DNA of 64,000 nt from Flavobacteria bacterium BAL38 (GCA_000169355.1 AAXX01000005.1:62001-126000), one strand, 5' to 3'; counted from the first letter of the stretch, positions 27,368-35,789 are shown. Notes: generated by a model from the sequence alone, not told the origin. Translations and numbers: made by a program.

Positions 27368-27823
27368 TTAAACATCAAATTGATTTAAATGATGATCTAA
27401 GTGTTTATACAGCATATTGTTCCATTCAGAAGCAGTTAATTTGCCAAACGAAAAATTTTCTCTTTGTTCAAAGTAGGCTGCTCCAAGTTGTTGTGTTTTT
27501 TTTATATTTTCAATTAAAATTGATTTTTCATTCTCAAAATTTCGAGTATCAGTAATAATAAAATCAGGAGCCGTTCTACCATTTTTATTAAATGGTTTTG
27601 TATTTACTACATGACTTTTTACTAGATTTTTTAAAATTAGTTTTAGAAAAAAATTAGGTTTTTTAAAATTTTCAGGATAATAAGTCTGTGCATAACTAAC
27701 ATTACAATGGGCTAGCATTTGTGCAACATTCATTTTTCCCCAAGTAGGTTTGGCAGTAGGTGTTAAGTTGTTTATTCGGTCAATAATTTCGTTTGATACT
27801 TCAATTGTAAATATGTTTTTCAT
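27368..27823 (-). CDS. DUF1569 (DinB-like) protein
   Basis: 151 aa, all helical. Regularly spaced histidines (AQMLAHCNVSYAQTYY, YKHLDHHLNQFDV) match the metal-binding positions of DinB/YfiT-like proteins. PTWGKMNVAQMLAHC is the typical DUF1569 block. Function is unknown; related folds act as thiol-dependent metalloenzymes. Confidence 0.82.
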   Translation of the reverse strand: MKNIFTIEVSNEIIDRINNLTPTAKPTWGKMNVAQMLAHCNVSYAQTYYPENFKKPNFFLKLILKNLVKSHVVNTKPFNKNGRTAPDFIITDTRNFENEKSILIENIKKTQQLGAAYFEQRENFSFGKLTASEWNNMLYKHLDHHLNQFDV

Positions 27824-27962
27824 AGTATTTTTTTAAAATTAATATGTATCTTTTAAATTATCTAGGGAAATAATTATTTTTTTTAATAAAGATTTTAGTA
27901 AATATAAGTAAATGTTTGTTGCAAGCAAATCATTTTTTTAGCTTTTGAAATGAAATACCTTA

Positions 27963-28282
27963 TTAGGGTTTAAATTTTTCAAATGATGTTCCATTAAACT
28001 TATATGCACCGTTTTCGTGTGTTCCAAGCCATATGTAGCCATTGTTGTCTTTGTAAATGGAGAATAGTTTAATATCTTTATTATTATCTTTAACTTCATA
28101 TTGAGTAATGGTTTTTCCATTATATCGCCATACTCCCTGTTCGTAGGTTAACATCCAAAGGTCTCCTTTATCATCTTCTGTTACTGACATAAAGTAAATC
28201 TTATCTTTTCCATCTGGCGACTTTACATTTTCAATTCCTTTTTCTCGTTTGTAGTCTATTAAAACTTTGTCTAGACTGACAA
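27963..28282 (-). pseudogene. 3' remnant of a second Reg_prop propeller gene
   Basis: About 107 codons encode propeller repeats (DLWMLTYEQGVWRYNGKTI, IWLGTHENGAYKFNG) ending in FEKFKP. The coding match stops where array site A begins. The open frame runs on to a TTG at 28355, but that part translates the site's own hairpin sequence and has no signal peptide or propeller motif. A full protein of this type needs about 350 residues, so the 5' two thirds are missing. The gene was probably cut when the cassette array formed or rearranged. Confidence 0.7.
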
Positions 28283-28283
28283 C

Positions 28284-28374
28284 AACAAATAAAGACAAAT
28301 TTTCGATTCGTAGAGGTTTTTCCGAAGGAAAAACCAAGCCCAAGCCATTGTGCAAAACAGCTGTTGTAAACAGT
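28284..28374 (-). repeat. Array site A (degenerate or half attC-like site)
   Basis: The right side matches the other sites: AAAACAGCTGTT, then the payload-specific GTAAACAGT, with the core GTT at 28363-28365. An internal hairpin GGTTTTTCC/GGAAAAACC lies at 28315-28336. I could not find a left half that pairs with TTGTGCAAAACAGC; only GACAACAAC at 28288 recalls an AAC core. It is the end of the array farthest from the recombinase. Confidence 0.5.
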
Positions 28375-28376
28375 TT

Positions 28377-28765
28377 TTAAAAAGGTTCTCTAATTGTTTT
28401 GGTTATTCCATCTGCACTTTCAATAACTAAATTTTCTCCTTCTTTATATACTGTTATTATAGTACCTTGTTCTTCCATATATCTTATTCTGTATTGATTA
28501 TTTCCAAGATTTGTCCAGTTCCAACCTAATTCTGTAGACACAATACCACATTCTTGTGGAAATTCATCAGATAAAATTCTATCACTTATAATTGATTTGT
28601 CGGATTTATACTCAGTGTAGAAATGTGGTTCACAAGTCTCTAATCCGACTTGTATATTTGATTCATATTTTTCAATCGTTCTCCATTTTCCAATAATGAT
28701 GTCACTATTAGATTCCGAATCATCGCTTGATGAGCAACAAAGATAAAAATTATCATTTGTTGCAT
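28377..28765 (-). pseudogene. Lipocalin-like lipoprotein, frameshifted at the signal peptide
   Basis: One frame, read on the minus strand, ends at 28377 and gives CCSSSDDSESNSD, then IIIGKWRTIEKYE and a C-terminal TVYKEGENLVIESADG ending REPF. This is the layout of the small lipocalin-like lipoproteins common in flavobacteria. It has no start codon. An ATG at 28765 in another frame gives MQQMIIF. One extra A in the run at 28745-28749 would join them into MQQMIIFYLCCSSSDD, a short lipoprotein signal. Either the gene is broken or one base is missing from the sequence. It is the only gene of payload I. Confidence 0.6.
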
Positions 28766-28796
28766 TAAGTTATTGAATTCTCCTGGATTTTCTAAA

Positions 28797-28938
28797 CTGT
28801 TTTACAACGTTTTCGGGCTTGGCGAAGGTGGCGATTTTCACTACAAATGTTGATGCGGAAAACCAATGTTTGATTATCCACAAATATGTCTTCGGAGCAC
28901 TGAACCGCCACTTTTGCTAAACCCGTGTTGTGCGTTCG
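28797..28938 (-). repeat. Array site B (attC-like palindrome)
   Basis: Left core AAC at 28806-28808, right core GTT at 28927-28929. Stem arms 28814-28833 (CGGGCTTGGCGAAGGTGGCG) and 28906-28925 pair over 20 positions, with four differences that are all transitions, so they form G-T pairs in a folded strand. The left spacer is 5 nt and the right spacer 1 nt. The loop is about 72 nt. Outer bases are ACTGTTTT on the left (payload I) and GTGCGTTCG on the right (payload II). Confidence 0.75.
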
Positions 28939-28964
28939 TGCTTTGTTATAGTATTTTATTTCTT

Positions 28965-30506
28965 TTATTTTGTTATTTGCTCAAACCAAAACACATTACT
29001 GTTTCCCCTCACTGCTTCTTTATCATCTTCACTCAATCCCATTAAAAAACTTTTGTATGTAGCCATATATGAAGCTGCAGATTTACCTGGACAATATGAA
29101 TTAAAAACATTATAACTATATGGTTTTGCCATTGTTGTTAAAGAGTTTACACAAGGGAAAACTTTATTCCAGTTTCCCATGACAAGGAATCTTGCTTCAT
29201 TCCAAACTGGACAGTTAATTTTTTGTCCAGCAGATACCATCCTATTACTTTCTGAAACTACTTGGTCTACATAAAGTAGATTTTGTTTTTTATAAAACTC
29301 TGCTTTTTCTGAATATGACTTTTTTGCACTTGCAAGTTCAGCTGTTGATTTGGTTACTGATTCATTTGCTTCAAATTTCTTTTTATCATAATTTGGTTTA
29401 ATCTTTGCAATTTCAAGTGCTTGTTGTTTCGCGAGATTGGTGCTCAATTGAAAAACTTCATCCTTCAACTTTTTACTCTCATTTTCTAACGATGTAATCT
29501 TGCTTTTAACGTTAGTGTTGTAATCAAATATATTATTTTCTATAGACGTAATTTGTAATATTAATTGATTCAAGCTAGTGGTAAGTTCTGCTTTTGTACT
29601 ATCAGGTATAGTATGGCCAATTAGCTCTTTTTCAGTTTCATTCTTTTGTGTTTTTAAATCATTTAAGTTAGATTCTAATGGAGATAAATAATTAGTTTGC
29701 TCAATTTGAATTTCTTTAATTCGTTGTTGGTTAGTAACTATTTTAGCATTTTTTTCATTTTGTGCATCTAAATTTTCTTTTTTTACTCTTAATTTTATTA
29801 TCTCACTTTCTTTTTGAAATTCCTGTTCGTAACGTAATGTTCTAGCTTTGTAGATTGTTATTTTATCATCCGCAATGAGAATATTAGTAGCATAACTCAT
29901 TAAATCGTTTACCCAATTATCATGTTGCCCTTTAGCCTCTGAAAATACTTTTGTCTCATAGTTTTTACTATGGGTTGATATTTCTTTACATAAAGTTTCA
30001 TTAGCTTTTTCTAAATTACTAATGTCATTTAGTTTTTTATTAACTGGATTGTCACTTTTTTCCAAATTTTGAATTTGTACTTTTTTCATGGCAATCTTTT
30101 CAGTAAACAATTTTCTTGTTGCTTCCAGTTCTTCTGTTGTAGCAGGTATTGCATAACCTTTTACTTCACCTAGATGTTTTTCAAAGTTTTCACCTTTCTT
30201 TTCAAAATCTGACTTCCAACCACCACACTGACTACATCTTGCTCCTACCTTCATATCGGCAATTAAATTGTCTCTTTCCTTGTAAAGGGCAGAAAGCTCA
30301 TCTTTTAGCTTCTGAATTTTATCCCTCCATAAGGATTCAAGATTTATTAGCTCTTCTTTATATAGAGCAATTTTTGCTCTATTGTTTTCAAATGTCAACG
30401 CTTTTGATTCAATACTTATTACTTCACCAATGCCAATGGTTTGAGCGGTTGCCTTTAAAGAAAGCAACGTGAAGATTAACAGGAAAATTCTATAAAATTT
30501 TGTCAT
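28965..30506 (-). CDS. Exported coiled-coil protein of unknown function (payload II)
   Basis: 513 aa. A signal peptide (FYRIFLLIFTLLSLKATAQ) is followed by ~370 residues of Lys/Glu/Asn-rich heptad-like sequence that should form long coiled coils, with one CSQC motif near residue 90. The C-terminal ~90 residues are compact and have three cysteines (around INCPVWNEARFLVMGNWN, FPCVNS, YCPGKSA). I know no family. It starts 20 nt after the 198-aa exported protein gene, so the two probably work together. Confidence 0.65.
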   Translation of the reverse strand: MTKFYRIFLLIFTLLSLKATAQTIGIGEVISIESKALTFENNRAKIALYKEELINLESLWRDKIQKLKDELSALYKERDNLIADMKVGARCSQCGGWKSDFEKKGENFEKHLGEVKGYAIPATTEELEATRKLFTEKIAMKKVQIQNLEKSDNPVNKKLNDISNLEKANETLCKEISTHSKNYETKVFSEAKGQHDNWVNDLMSYATNILIADDKITIYKARTLRYEQEFQKESEIIKLRVKKENLDAQNEKNAKIVTNQQRIKEIQIEQTNYLSPLESNLNDLKTQKNETEKELIGHTIPDSTKAELTTSLNQLILQITSIENNIFDYNTNVKSKITSLENESKKLKDEVFQLSTNLAKQQALEIAKIKPNYDKKKFEANESVTKSTAELASAKKSYSEKAEFYKKQNLLYVDQVVSESNRMVSAGQKINCPVWNEARFLVMGNWNKVFPCVNSLTTMAKPYSYNVFNSYCPGKSAASYMATYKSFLMGLSEDDKEAVRGNSNVFWFEQITK

Positions 30507-30526
30507 TTTCTTTGGAATGATTTTGT

Positions 30527-31123
30527 TTAATTACCAAATGGATCATCTTCCGCCTTATACAAATCGCGAAGATATTCCAATGCCTTTTTCATCTTATTAA
30601 AGTTAGACGGATCTGTAGCTAAAAAGGGAATGGAGATTTCTGAGACACTATATTCTTTAAGGTCAGACCTCTCCCAATTATAACAATTGCCTGTGTTGCT
30701 ATTTTGTTTTTGGTATGCATAAGCTTCTTGTATATCTCTCCCTACTTTTCCAATCAAAGTAATTTTTACAAGTCCCACAGGTTCTCCCAGGTTAGGCTCA
30801 ACCAGTATAATATCTTTAATATGCGCTGGGTTGAACCAAGTAATATTAACGTTTTCAAAATATCCGCAATTACCTCCAAATTCCTCAAGCATATTTTTTC
30901 TAGTTGTTTTTAGTTGTAATAAGTTGTTATCCAAATCAAAACTTGTGTTTTTAAAATATAATCGGTTCGTTAGGCCACCAGGAGTCCGATAGTGTCCATC
31001 GATTTCGTTAATTTTTTTCTTTAAGTAATTAACGGTTTCCTCTTTTGTTAGTGAGGCTTTGTCTTGTGCAAATGAGGTTAATGAGCACAATGCAAAAAGA
31101 TAGATTAATACTTTTTTTTTCAT
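30527..31123 (-). CDS. Exported protein of unknown function (payload II)
   Basis: 198 aa with a signal peptide (KKVLIYLFALCSLTSFAQ). The mature part is mixed alpha/beta, with a CGYF and a later NCYNW. Nothing matches a family I know. It is first in the payload II transcript. The 105 bases upstream to site C hold no other gene. Confidence 0.65.
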   Translation of the reverse strand: MKKKVLIYLFALCSLTSFAQDKASLTKEETVNYLKKKINEIDGHYRTPGGLTNRLYFKNTSFDLDNNLLQLKTTRKNMLEEFGGNCGYFENVNITWFNPAHIKDIILVEPNLGEPVGLVKITLIGKVGRDIQEAYAYQKQNSNTGNCYNWERSDLKEYSVSEISIPFLATDPSNFNKMKKALEYLRDLYKAEDDPFGN

Positions 31124-31228
31124 TTTATGTAAATTTTTCTTTTACCTACTCTATTCAGTTTTCGGCTTCCCTGTTTTTATCTAAGTTATTTTTCACAGCC
31201 AGTTTCAGGTCTGTATTGTTGCTATAGC

Positions 31229-31376
31229 ATGACGCACAACGTTTCGCGGCTTCAAGAAGTGGCGATGAACCAAGACCAAGCCTTTACAAATATAAACAAA
31301 ACTTTAAATAAAAACCTTTCCAATTTCTGATAAATCCGTGCCTCGCCATTTCTTGAAACCGCTGTTGTAGGCAGTA
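31229..31376 (-). repeat. Array site C (attC-like palindrome)
   Basis: Left core AAC 31238-31240, right core GTT 31364-31366. Arms 31246-31265 (GCGGCTTCAAGAAGTGGCGA) and 31343-31362 pair at 18 of 20 positions. The left spacer GTTTC and right spacer T match site B. Outer bases GACGCAC on the left match the start of payload II, and GTAGGCAGTA on the right match the end of payload III. The ~77-nt loop is AT-rich. Confidence 0.78.
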
Positions 31377-31430
31377 CTTCTTATAAAGTACTAAATGTCA
31401 ATTCCAACGATTTAAGCAGTATCCTTTCGC

Positions 31431-31661
31431 AGTTCGGAAGATTTCTATTTATGTATGCTCTAAATCTAAAAATGTATGCCATAATTCTTTTTAGGTATGC
31501 CATAAATCTAAAATTGTATGTCATATATCTATTTATGTTTAGCAGTTTTCTAATTGTGTTTATTATAATTCTTTTGATGTATTGAATATATTTAAAATTG
31601 GTTGTTTTAAATCTAAATACGGTTGCTAAATTTCTAAATAGGGTAGACGATAACCTAAAAA
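31431..31661. repeat. Degenerate 21-bp tandem repeat, 10-11 units
   Basis: Ten units lie in strict 21-bp register from 31452 to 31661, with a weaker eleventh from 31431. A typical unit is TGTATGCCATAAATCTAAAA plus one base; later units drift but keep the TGTATG start and the TCTAAAA end. On the minus strand the frame stays open across all units and would give heptads such as FRFMAYL and KRIMAYI from a TTG, but I see no ribosome-binding or promoter sign and do not call a gene. It lies between the payload III terminator and site C. Confidence 0.7.
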
Positions 31662-31669
31662 AGTATGAC

Positions 31670-31701
31670 AAAAGACTTATTGCGTGAGCAATAAGTCTTT
31701 T
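31670..31701 (-). terminator. Strong terminator of the payload III transcript
   Basis: A perfect 14-bp stem, AAAAGACTTATTGC (31670-31683) with GCAATAAGTCTTTT (31688-31701), loop GTGA, A and T runs on both sides. It lies 32 nt after the last gene of payload III and just before the 21-bp repeats. Confidence 0.85.
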
Positions 31702-31732
31702 TGTTTTTTCTTTCTTTTCGTTTTGGGTTGTG

Positions 31733-32464
31733 CTATAATTTTGGTTTGCTGAATTTAATTCCGCTTACTTGGTTATATTGTGGACTGCTTGCTCCAAAAA
31801 CTGATTTAATGTATTTTTTTACTTCGCTTGCTGTTTCAAAAATTCCGTTGTCGCTTGTGTAAAGAGTTTCGTTTCTTGAAATTCTTGAATTGCTTATGTT
31901 TGTGTATGCTGTTGATACTGCTGTATTTTTAGCTGTTAAGTCTGCAATTTTTGCATCAATTGTAGCAACTTGTAATTCTGCTTCGTTTGGTGTATAGCTT
32001 GGTTCTTCTTCTAAAACTGACTTTAAACCTGATAAATGTTGTATTAGTTGGTCGTAAGATTGTTGGCTTGTAGAAATTGTTGTTGGTGCTGGTGCATTTG
32101 GGTCGGTTGGCGTTTGCGAAGCAGACGCTTTTTTACCTTGCATTTTGCGGTTGAATGTTTTAGCATCGTTAATCGTTTGGGTTGTTGCATCTGTTGTTTG
32201 CAATGCGTTGACTAAACGAGTTGATAATGATTTTAAGTTGCTAAAAGCAACCATACGTTCATTTACTTTGTTGTTGTAATTTGTGTTTTTTGAAATTACG
32301 TCTGTTAGTTTTGTTTCTGCTGTTGCTTTTAATGCAACAAGTTGAGCCAATTTAAGACTGCTTTTTGATGGATTATAAGTTGCTCCATAACCAGTAACAA
32401 ACTCAATTAAATCTTGAAAGTTTGCTACATTTTTTGCGTGACCTACTTCTGATGTTGATGCCAT
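31733..32464 (-). CDS. Hypothetical helical protein (payload III)
   Basis: 243 aa with no signal peptide. It is Ala/Thr/Ser/Asn-rich and predicted mostly helical, with a Pro-rich linker near residue 120 (TPTDPNAPAPTTIST). The start MASTSEVGHAKNVANFQDLI is distinctive, and I recall similar unnamed proteins in other flavobacteria without known function. It is last in the payload III transcript, directly before the terminator. Confidence 0.65.
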   Translation of the reverse strand: MASTSEVGHAKNVANFQDLIEFVTGYGATYNPSKSSLKLAQLVALKATAETKLTDVISKNTNYNNKVNERMVAFSNLKSLSTRLVNALQTTDATTQTINDAKTFNRKMQGKKASASQTPTDPNAPAPTTISTSQQSYDQLIQHLSGLKSVLEEEPSYTPNEAELQVATIDAKIADLTAKNTAVSTAYTNISNSRISRNETLYTSDNGIFETASEVKKYIKSVFGASSPQYNQVSGIKFSKPKL

Positions 32465-32527
32465 ATTTTAGTTTTTAGAGATTAATATATTTCAAAAAAA
32501 AAAATTTATGATAAAACGCAAAATGTA

Positions 32528-33301
32528 CTATTTTAAATTTATTACCATTCCTAAACCGATTTGATTGCCATTATAAAAAGGTGCTACCATTGCTGAATTT
32601 ATATTTTTTTTGGATTTAAAAATATGATTGTCAATATATGGGAAAATCCAATAGGCAATTTTAGTGCTTAAAATACCTATTCCTGCACCCATAGCAACAT
32701 CGGTAAGCCAATGTTTATCGTTGTATATGCGAAATATACCAGTACCTGTGGCAACTAAATAACCTGAAATACCATACCATATAGAAACATCTTTGTATTC
32801 TTGCCATAAAAATTCTGCTCCTGCAAATGCAGTTGCAGTATGCCCTGACGGAAATGAATTAAAACCACTATGGTCGGGTCTTTCTATTTTTGTGATGTTT
32901 TTTAAAGCATATACTGAAGTACCCATCAATAAATAAGAAGTTCCTAATATAATACTTCTATCTCTCAAATTGTTTTTTCCTTTTATTCCTCCAAGATTTA
33001 GTGCGTAAACCGAAAGTGCTGGTGCATATTGTGAAAAATCATCTATCGTAATTTTATTATCTATGTTTTCGTTTACTTCTTCTTTTATGCCTGAATTAAT
33101 GAATTTTAAACCATCGCTCTCAATTCCTATAATTCCATAAGCCATTAATACAGTTGGAATAATGAGTTGTTTGTATTTGAATTTTAGATTTTCTGTTTTA
33201 GTATTTTTTAAACTATCTTTTTGTTGTAATTGTTGTGCGTTAGAATAGTATGAACAGAAAGCAAAAATTAAAGTTATAATTTTATATTTATTTGATTTCA
33301 T
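32528..33301 (-). CDS. PAP2-family phosphatase, exported or membrane-bound (payload III)
   Basis: 257 aa. A signal peptide (KIITLIFAFCSYYSNAQ) is followed by the three PAP2 motifs: K-x6-RP in KNITKIERP, PSGH in NSFPSGHTATAF, and the R-x5-H-x3-D motif in RIYNDKHWLTD. It should remove phosphate from a lipid such as undecaprenyl pyrophosphate or phosphatidate on the periplasmic side. Its start overlaps the end of the DUF347 gene by 14 nt. Confidence 0.88.
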   Translation of the reverse strand: MKSNKYKIITLIFAFCSYYSNAQQLQQKDSLKNTKTENLKFKYKQLIIPTVLMAYGIIGIESDGLKFINSGIKEEVNENIDNKITIDDFSQYAPALSVYALNLGGIKGKNNLRDRSIILGTSYLLMGTSVYALKNITKIERPDHSGFNSFPSGHTATAFAGAEFLWQEYKDVSIWYGISGYLVATGTGIFRIYNDKHWLTDVAMGAGIGILSTKIAYWIFPYIDNHIFKSKKNINSAMVAPFYNGNQIGLGMVINLK

Positions 33302-34016
33302 TTTTAGTTTTTTGATTAATGTTATAAACTATTGAAAAAAAAATAATTAGAAATATACTTGTGTAAACATTTCCAAAATTTAGCCCTGCTGGTTTAGAAA
33401 TATAATTTCCAAAAGTGGCACCAATTGGATGAATTATGATTATTGCTAACCAATAAAATAAATCTTTTGAAATTTGTTTGAAACGTAATAATAGAATTGA
33501 AACTATCAATAATGCAATTAATAAAATTGTACCGCCATCTGCTCCGAGAGGTGTATCGTTAGACAAAAAATCGCCCGATGTTGTGCCAAATGTACTTGAT
33601 GTTAGTATAGCAAACCAATAGAGAAATTCAATTTTCATATCAGTAATTACACTTTGCTTTTTTGATATTATTTTTATAGCTAATAAAATCATAAAAAACG
33701 CAAAAATGACTAATAATGAACCATAAATAGTTCCTAAATTTAGGTCAATGCAAATTAAATCGGCAATATTTGTTCCACCAATATTGCCAAGAATAATAAG
33801 AAACCAATAAAATAATTGATTAAATTTTTTGGTTAGAATAGAATATAGAATAGAATATAGAATAGCAGATACAAAAGTTGTTACTAGTAGTATTGAACCA
33901 ATTTTGTAGCCTAAACCCAAATCTCTTGAAATATAATTGCCTACAATTTCGCCTGTTGTTGTAGCGATTATCATTAGCACCCAATAGATGAAATTTATTT
34001 TTGGTATGTGTTTCAT
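33288..34016 (-). CDS. DUF347 (COG4705) membrane protein, paralog 2
   Basis: 242 aa with about eight helices arranged as four repeats, each holding a polar G-x-x-x-G-D/N-x-x-S motif (TTGEIVGNYISRDLGLGY, GTTSGDFLSNDTPLGADGG, GATFGNYISKPAGLNFG). This matches DUF347. The family is uncharacterised; some relatives have been linked to metal tolerance, which is only a hint here. It lies 1 nt after its paralog and overlaps the PAP2 gene. Confidence 0.8.
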   Translation of the reverse strand: MKHIPKINFIYWVLMIIATTTGEIVGNYISRDLGLGYKIGSILLVTTFVSAILYSILYSILTKKFNQLFYWFLIILGNIGGTNIADLICIDLNLGTIYGSLLVIFAFFMILLAIKIISKKQSVITDMKIEFLYWFAILTSSTFGTTSGDFLSNDTPLGADGGTILLIALLIVSILLLRFKQISKDLFYWLAIIIIHPIGATFGNYISKPAGLNFGNVYTSIFLIIFFSIVYNINQKTKNEIK

Positions 34017-34017
34017 T

Positions 34018-34767
34018 TTAATTTGAATTAGTTTCTAGTTTTTTATGAGAATAATAAATAAGGAAAAGCATTATAATTATCGAAACTATTGATGCTTGTA
34101 GTGTACCTAAATCTAAACCACCTTTTGTGATTGGTTTGGTTAAAAAATCGCCAAATGTAGCACCAAATGGGCGAGTAAATACAAATGCTAACCAAAACAA
34201 TAAGGCTTCGTTTAGTTTTGTAAAATAGTGTAGCAAGACTACAAAAACAATAATTGTAGCTGTAATTAATGCACCTTGAAGATATGTAAAACCAATAACA
34301 TCGCTCAAATAATCGCCAAATGCTGTGCCAAGACTATTGGAAAAAAGAACCGCAATCCAAAAGTAAATTTCTTTTTTGTTTTCGATTATTGGACTAACAG
34401 TTAGATTATTATATTTTTTGTACCATAAAAACAAAGTTAGGAGTAAGCCGATAAGTAATATCAAACTTCCTATTGTATAACCTAAATTTAGACTTCGGTC
34501 TATAAAATCGGAGATTTCAGTACCGAGCGTTGTGGTTGCAATAATTACAAGCCAAAATGCTATGGGTTTATAATTTGCTGTTTTTAATTGGATATATAAA
34601 AGTACAATAAAGAAAACTAATGTTATTGCTATTCCTGTTGAATATCCCAAGTTTAAAGTCATAGAAATAAAATCGCCCAAGGTTTCACCAAGTGTTGTTG
34701 CGACTATTTTCATAAGCCAAAATAATAATGTTATTTCAGCTATCTTGTTTATGTTTTTTGTTTCCAT
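34018..34767 (-). CDS. DUF347 (COG4705) membrane protein, paralog 1
   Basis: Start at the ATG at 34767 (METKNINKIAEITLLFWLMK); a frame from 34794 adds nine residues. About 249 aa, with the same four-repeat DUF347 pattern (ATTLGETLGDFISMTLNLGY, LGTAFGDYLSDVIGF, FGATFGDFLTKP). The pair probably arose by duplication and may form a heterodimer, since the stop and start are 1 nt apart. Confidence 0.8.
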   Translation of the reverse strand: METKNINKIAEITLLFWLMKIVATTLGETLGDFISMTLNLGYSTGIAITLVFFIVLLYIQLKTANYKPIAFWLVIIATTTLGTEISDFIDRSLNLGYTIGSLILLIGLLLTLFLWYKKYNNLTVSPIIENKKEIYFWIAVLFSNSLGTAFGDYLSDVIGFTYLQGALITATIIVFVVLLHYFTKLNEALLFWLAFVFTRPFGATFGDFLTKPITKGGLDLGTLQASIVSIIIMLFLIYYSHKKLETNSN

Positions 34768-34780
34768 ATTTTTATAATTA

Positions 34781-34811
34781 AGCGAGCAAATCAACTTTTG
34801 ATTTGCTCGCT
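34781..34811 (-). terminator. 13-bp hairpin between PepSY-like and DUF347 genes
   Basis: AGCGAGCAAATCA (34781-34793) and TGATTTGCTCGCT (34799-34811) pair perfectly around ACTTT. There is no long T run, so it may be an attenuator or mRNA stabiliser that sets expression of the PepSY-like gene apart from the genes below it. Confidence 0.6.
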
Positions 34812-34819
34812 GTGATTAA

Positions 34820-35242
34820 TTATTGAACTAATTTACCATCTTGATTATAAAAATACTCAACCGTTTTTAAGCCTTTTTTAACTTCAATTTCGTATTGCGT
34901 TTCGCCTTTATTGTTTTCTATTTTGGCAACCGCTTTTATTTTTGCTCCTTTGTGAGAAGTATTGAAGGTGTTTTGAACTTTTGCAGGAAGTTGTACAAAA
35001 GTTGTGGGACTTTCGGTTTCTAACCATTCGCCTTTACTACTATAATTAGCTGAATGTTTTACATTGTTTTCTGTAAAACTTGCTTCGTACTCGGTAGCAT
35101 TTTCTTTATCCCACTTTACTTTAGTTGCTTTTGGAAATTTTGAGTAAAAAGCTGTTTCTACTTCTTTTGGTGCTTTACTTTGTGCAGTAATTGTTGCTGA
35201 ACTACATACAATAGCCAATGCAACGAAAAATATATTTTTCAT
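34820..35242 (-). CDS. PepSY-like periplasmic protein (payload III)
   Basis: 140 aa with a signal peptide (NIFFVALAIVCSSATITAQS) and two repeats of the PepSY-like pattern (FPKATKVKWDKENATEYEASF; HKGAKIKAVAKIENNKGETQ). Proteins of this kind are small periplasmic beta-rich factors found near envelope stress and metal response systems. Role here unknown. Confidence 0.82.
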   Translation of the reverse strand: MKNIFFVALAIVCSSATITAQSKAPKEVETAFYSKFPKATKVKWDKENATEYEASFTENNVKHSANYSSKGEWLETESPTTFVQLPAKVQNTFNTSHKGAKIKAVAKIENNKGETQYEIEVKKGLKTVEYFYNQDGKLVQ

Positions 35243-35311
35243 TTTTTTGAATAATTTAAAATTTAATAATAGTCTTGTTCTCCTTTTTTAAAAAGGATTA
35301 ACTGTGTTAAA

Positions 35312-35716
35312 TTATGCAAAAATAGGAGGTCGAAAAATTGAAGAAATTGGATTGTGAGAATAGATAGAATTTTCATAATCTGGAATTAAAACCGCATTTG
35401 AAATAATGATTTTACTTGATTTGAATTCTATATTATTTATTTCTTGAAAAACTATATTAGTGATATGATGAATTGTTAAGTCAATACTTTTGTGTGGTTT
35501 TTGTTCATCACCATTATCGTGTTTATCAAATAAACTATCAATGTTTATCAAATGGTCAGTGAGAAAATCTAAAGCAGTCATATCTTTATCTTCTGTTGCT
35601 TTACAATGGTCATACATTTTAGGTAAATCTCCAATTACAGAAAAATTACCCATTGGTAAAAAAATCGTTCCCAACGAGTAAAAAGTAATTAGAAATATTT
35701 GTAAAATGTTTTTCAT
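35312..35716 (-). CDS. Hypothetical small exported protein (payload III)
   Basis: 134 aa with an N-terminal hydrophobic segment (ILQIFLITFYSLGTIFLPMG). The middle is rich in Asp and His (FDKHDNGDEQKPHKSIDLTIHHI) and could bind metal. It resembles the short His-rich proteins that often precede efflux or TonB genes in Bacteroidota, but I cannot name a family. It is first gene of payload III. Confidence 0.6.
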   Translation of the reverse strand: MKNILQIFLITFYSLGTIFLPMGNFSVIGDLPKMYDHCKATEDKDMTALDFLTDHLINIDSLFDKHDNGDEQKPHKSIDLTIHHITNIVFQEINNIEFKSSKIIISNAVLIPDYENSIYSHNPISSIFRPPIFA

Positions 35717-35789
35717 TGTTATAGTAACGAATAACTTTCTTTTTTAGTATTTTTTTGATTGGATTTATTTCTGCGGTCTGTTGCTCGAG

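Noticed and set aside
28283-28355. Extension of the propeller frame to a TTG at 28355
   Set aside because: These codons translate site A and its hairpin, with no signal peptide or propeller pattern.
31431-31661. CRISPR array
   Set aside because: Units are contiguous 21-mers with drift and no unique spacers, and no cas genes are nearby.
31381-31671. 96-residue open frame on the minus strand across the 21-bp repeats
   Set aside because: It starts with TTG, has no promoter or leader, consists almost wholly of repeat units, and is open because the unit lacks stops on that strand.
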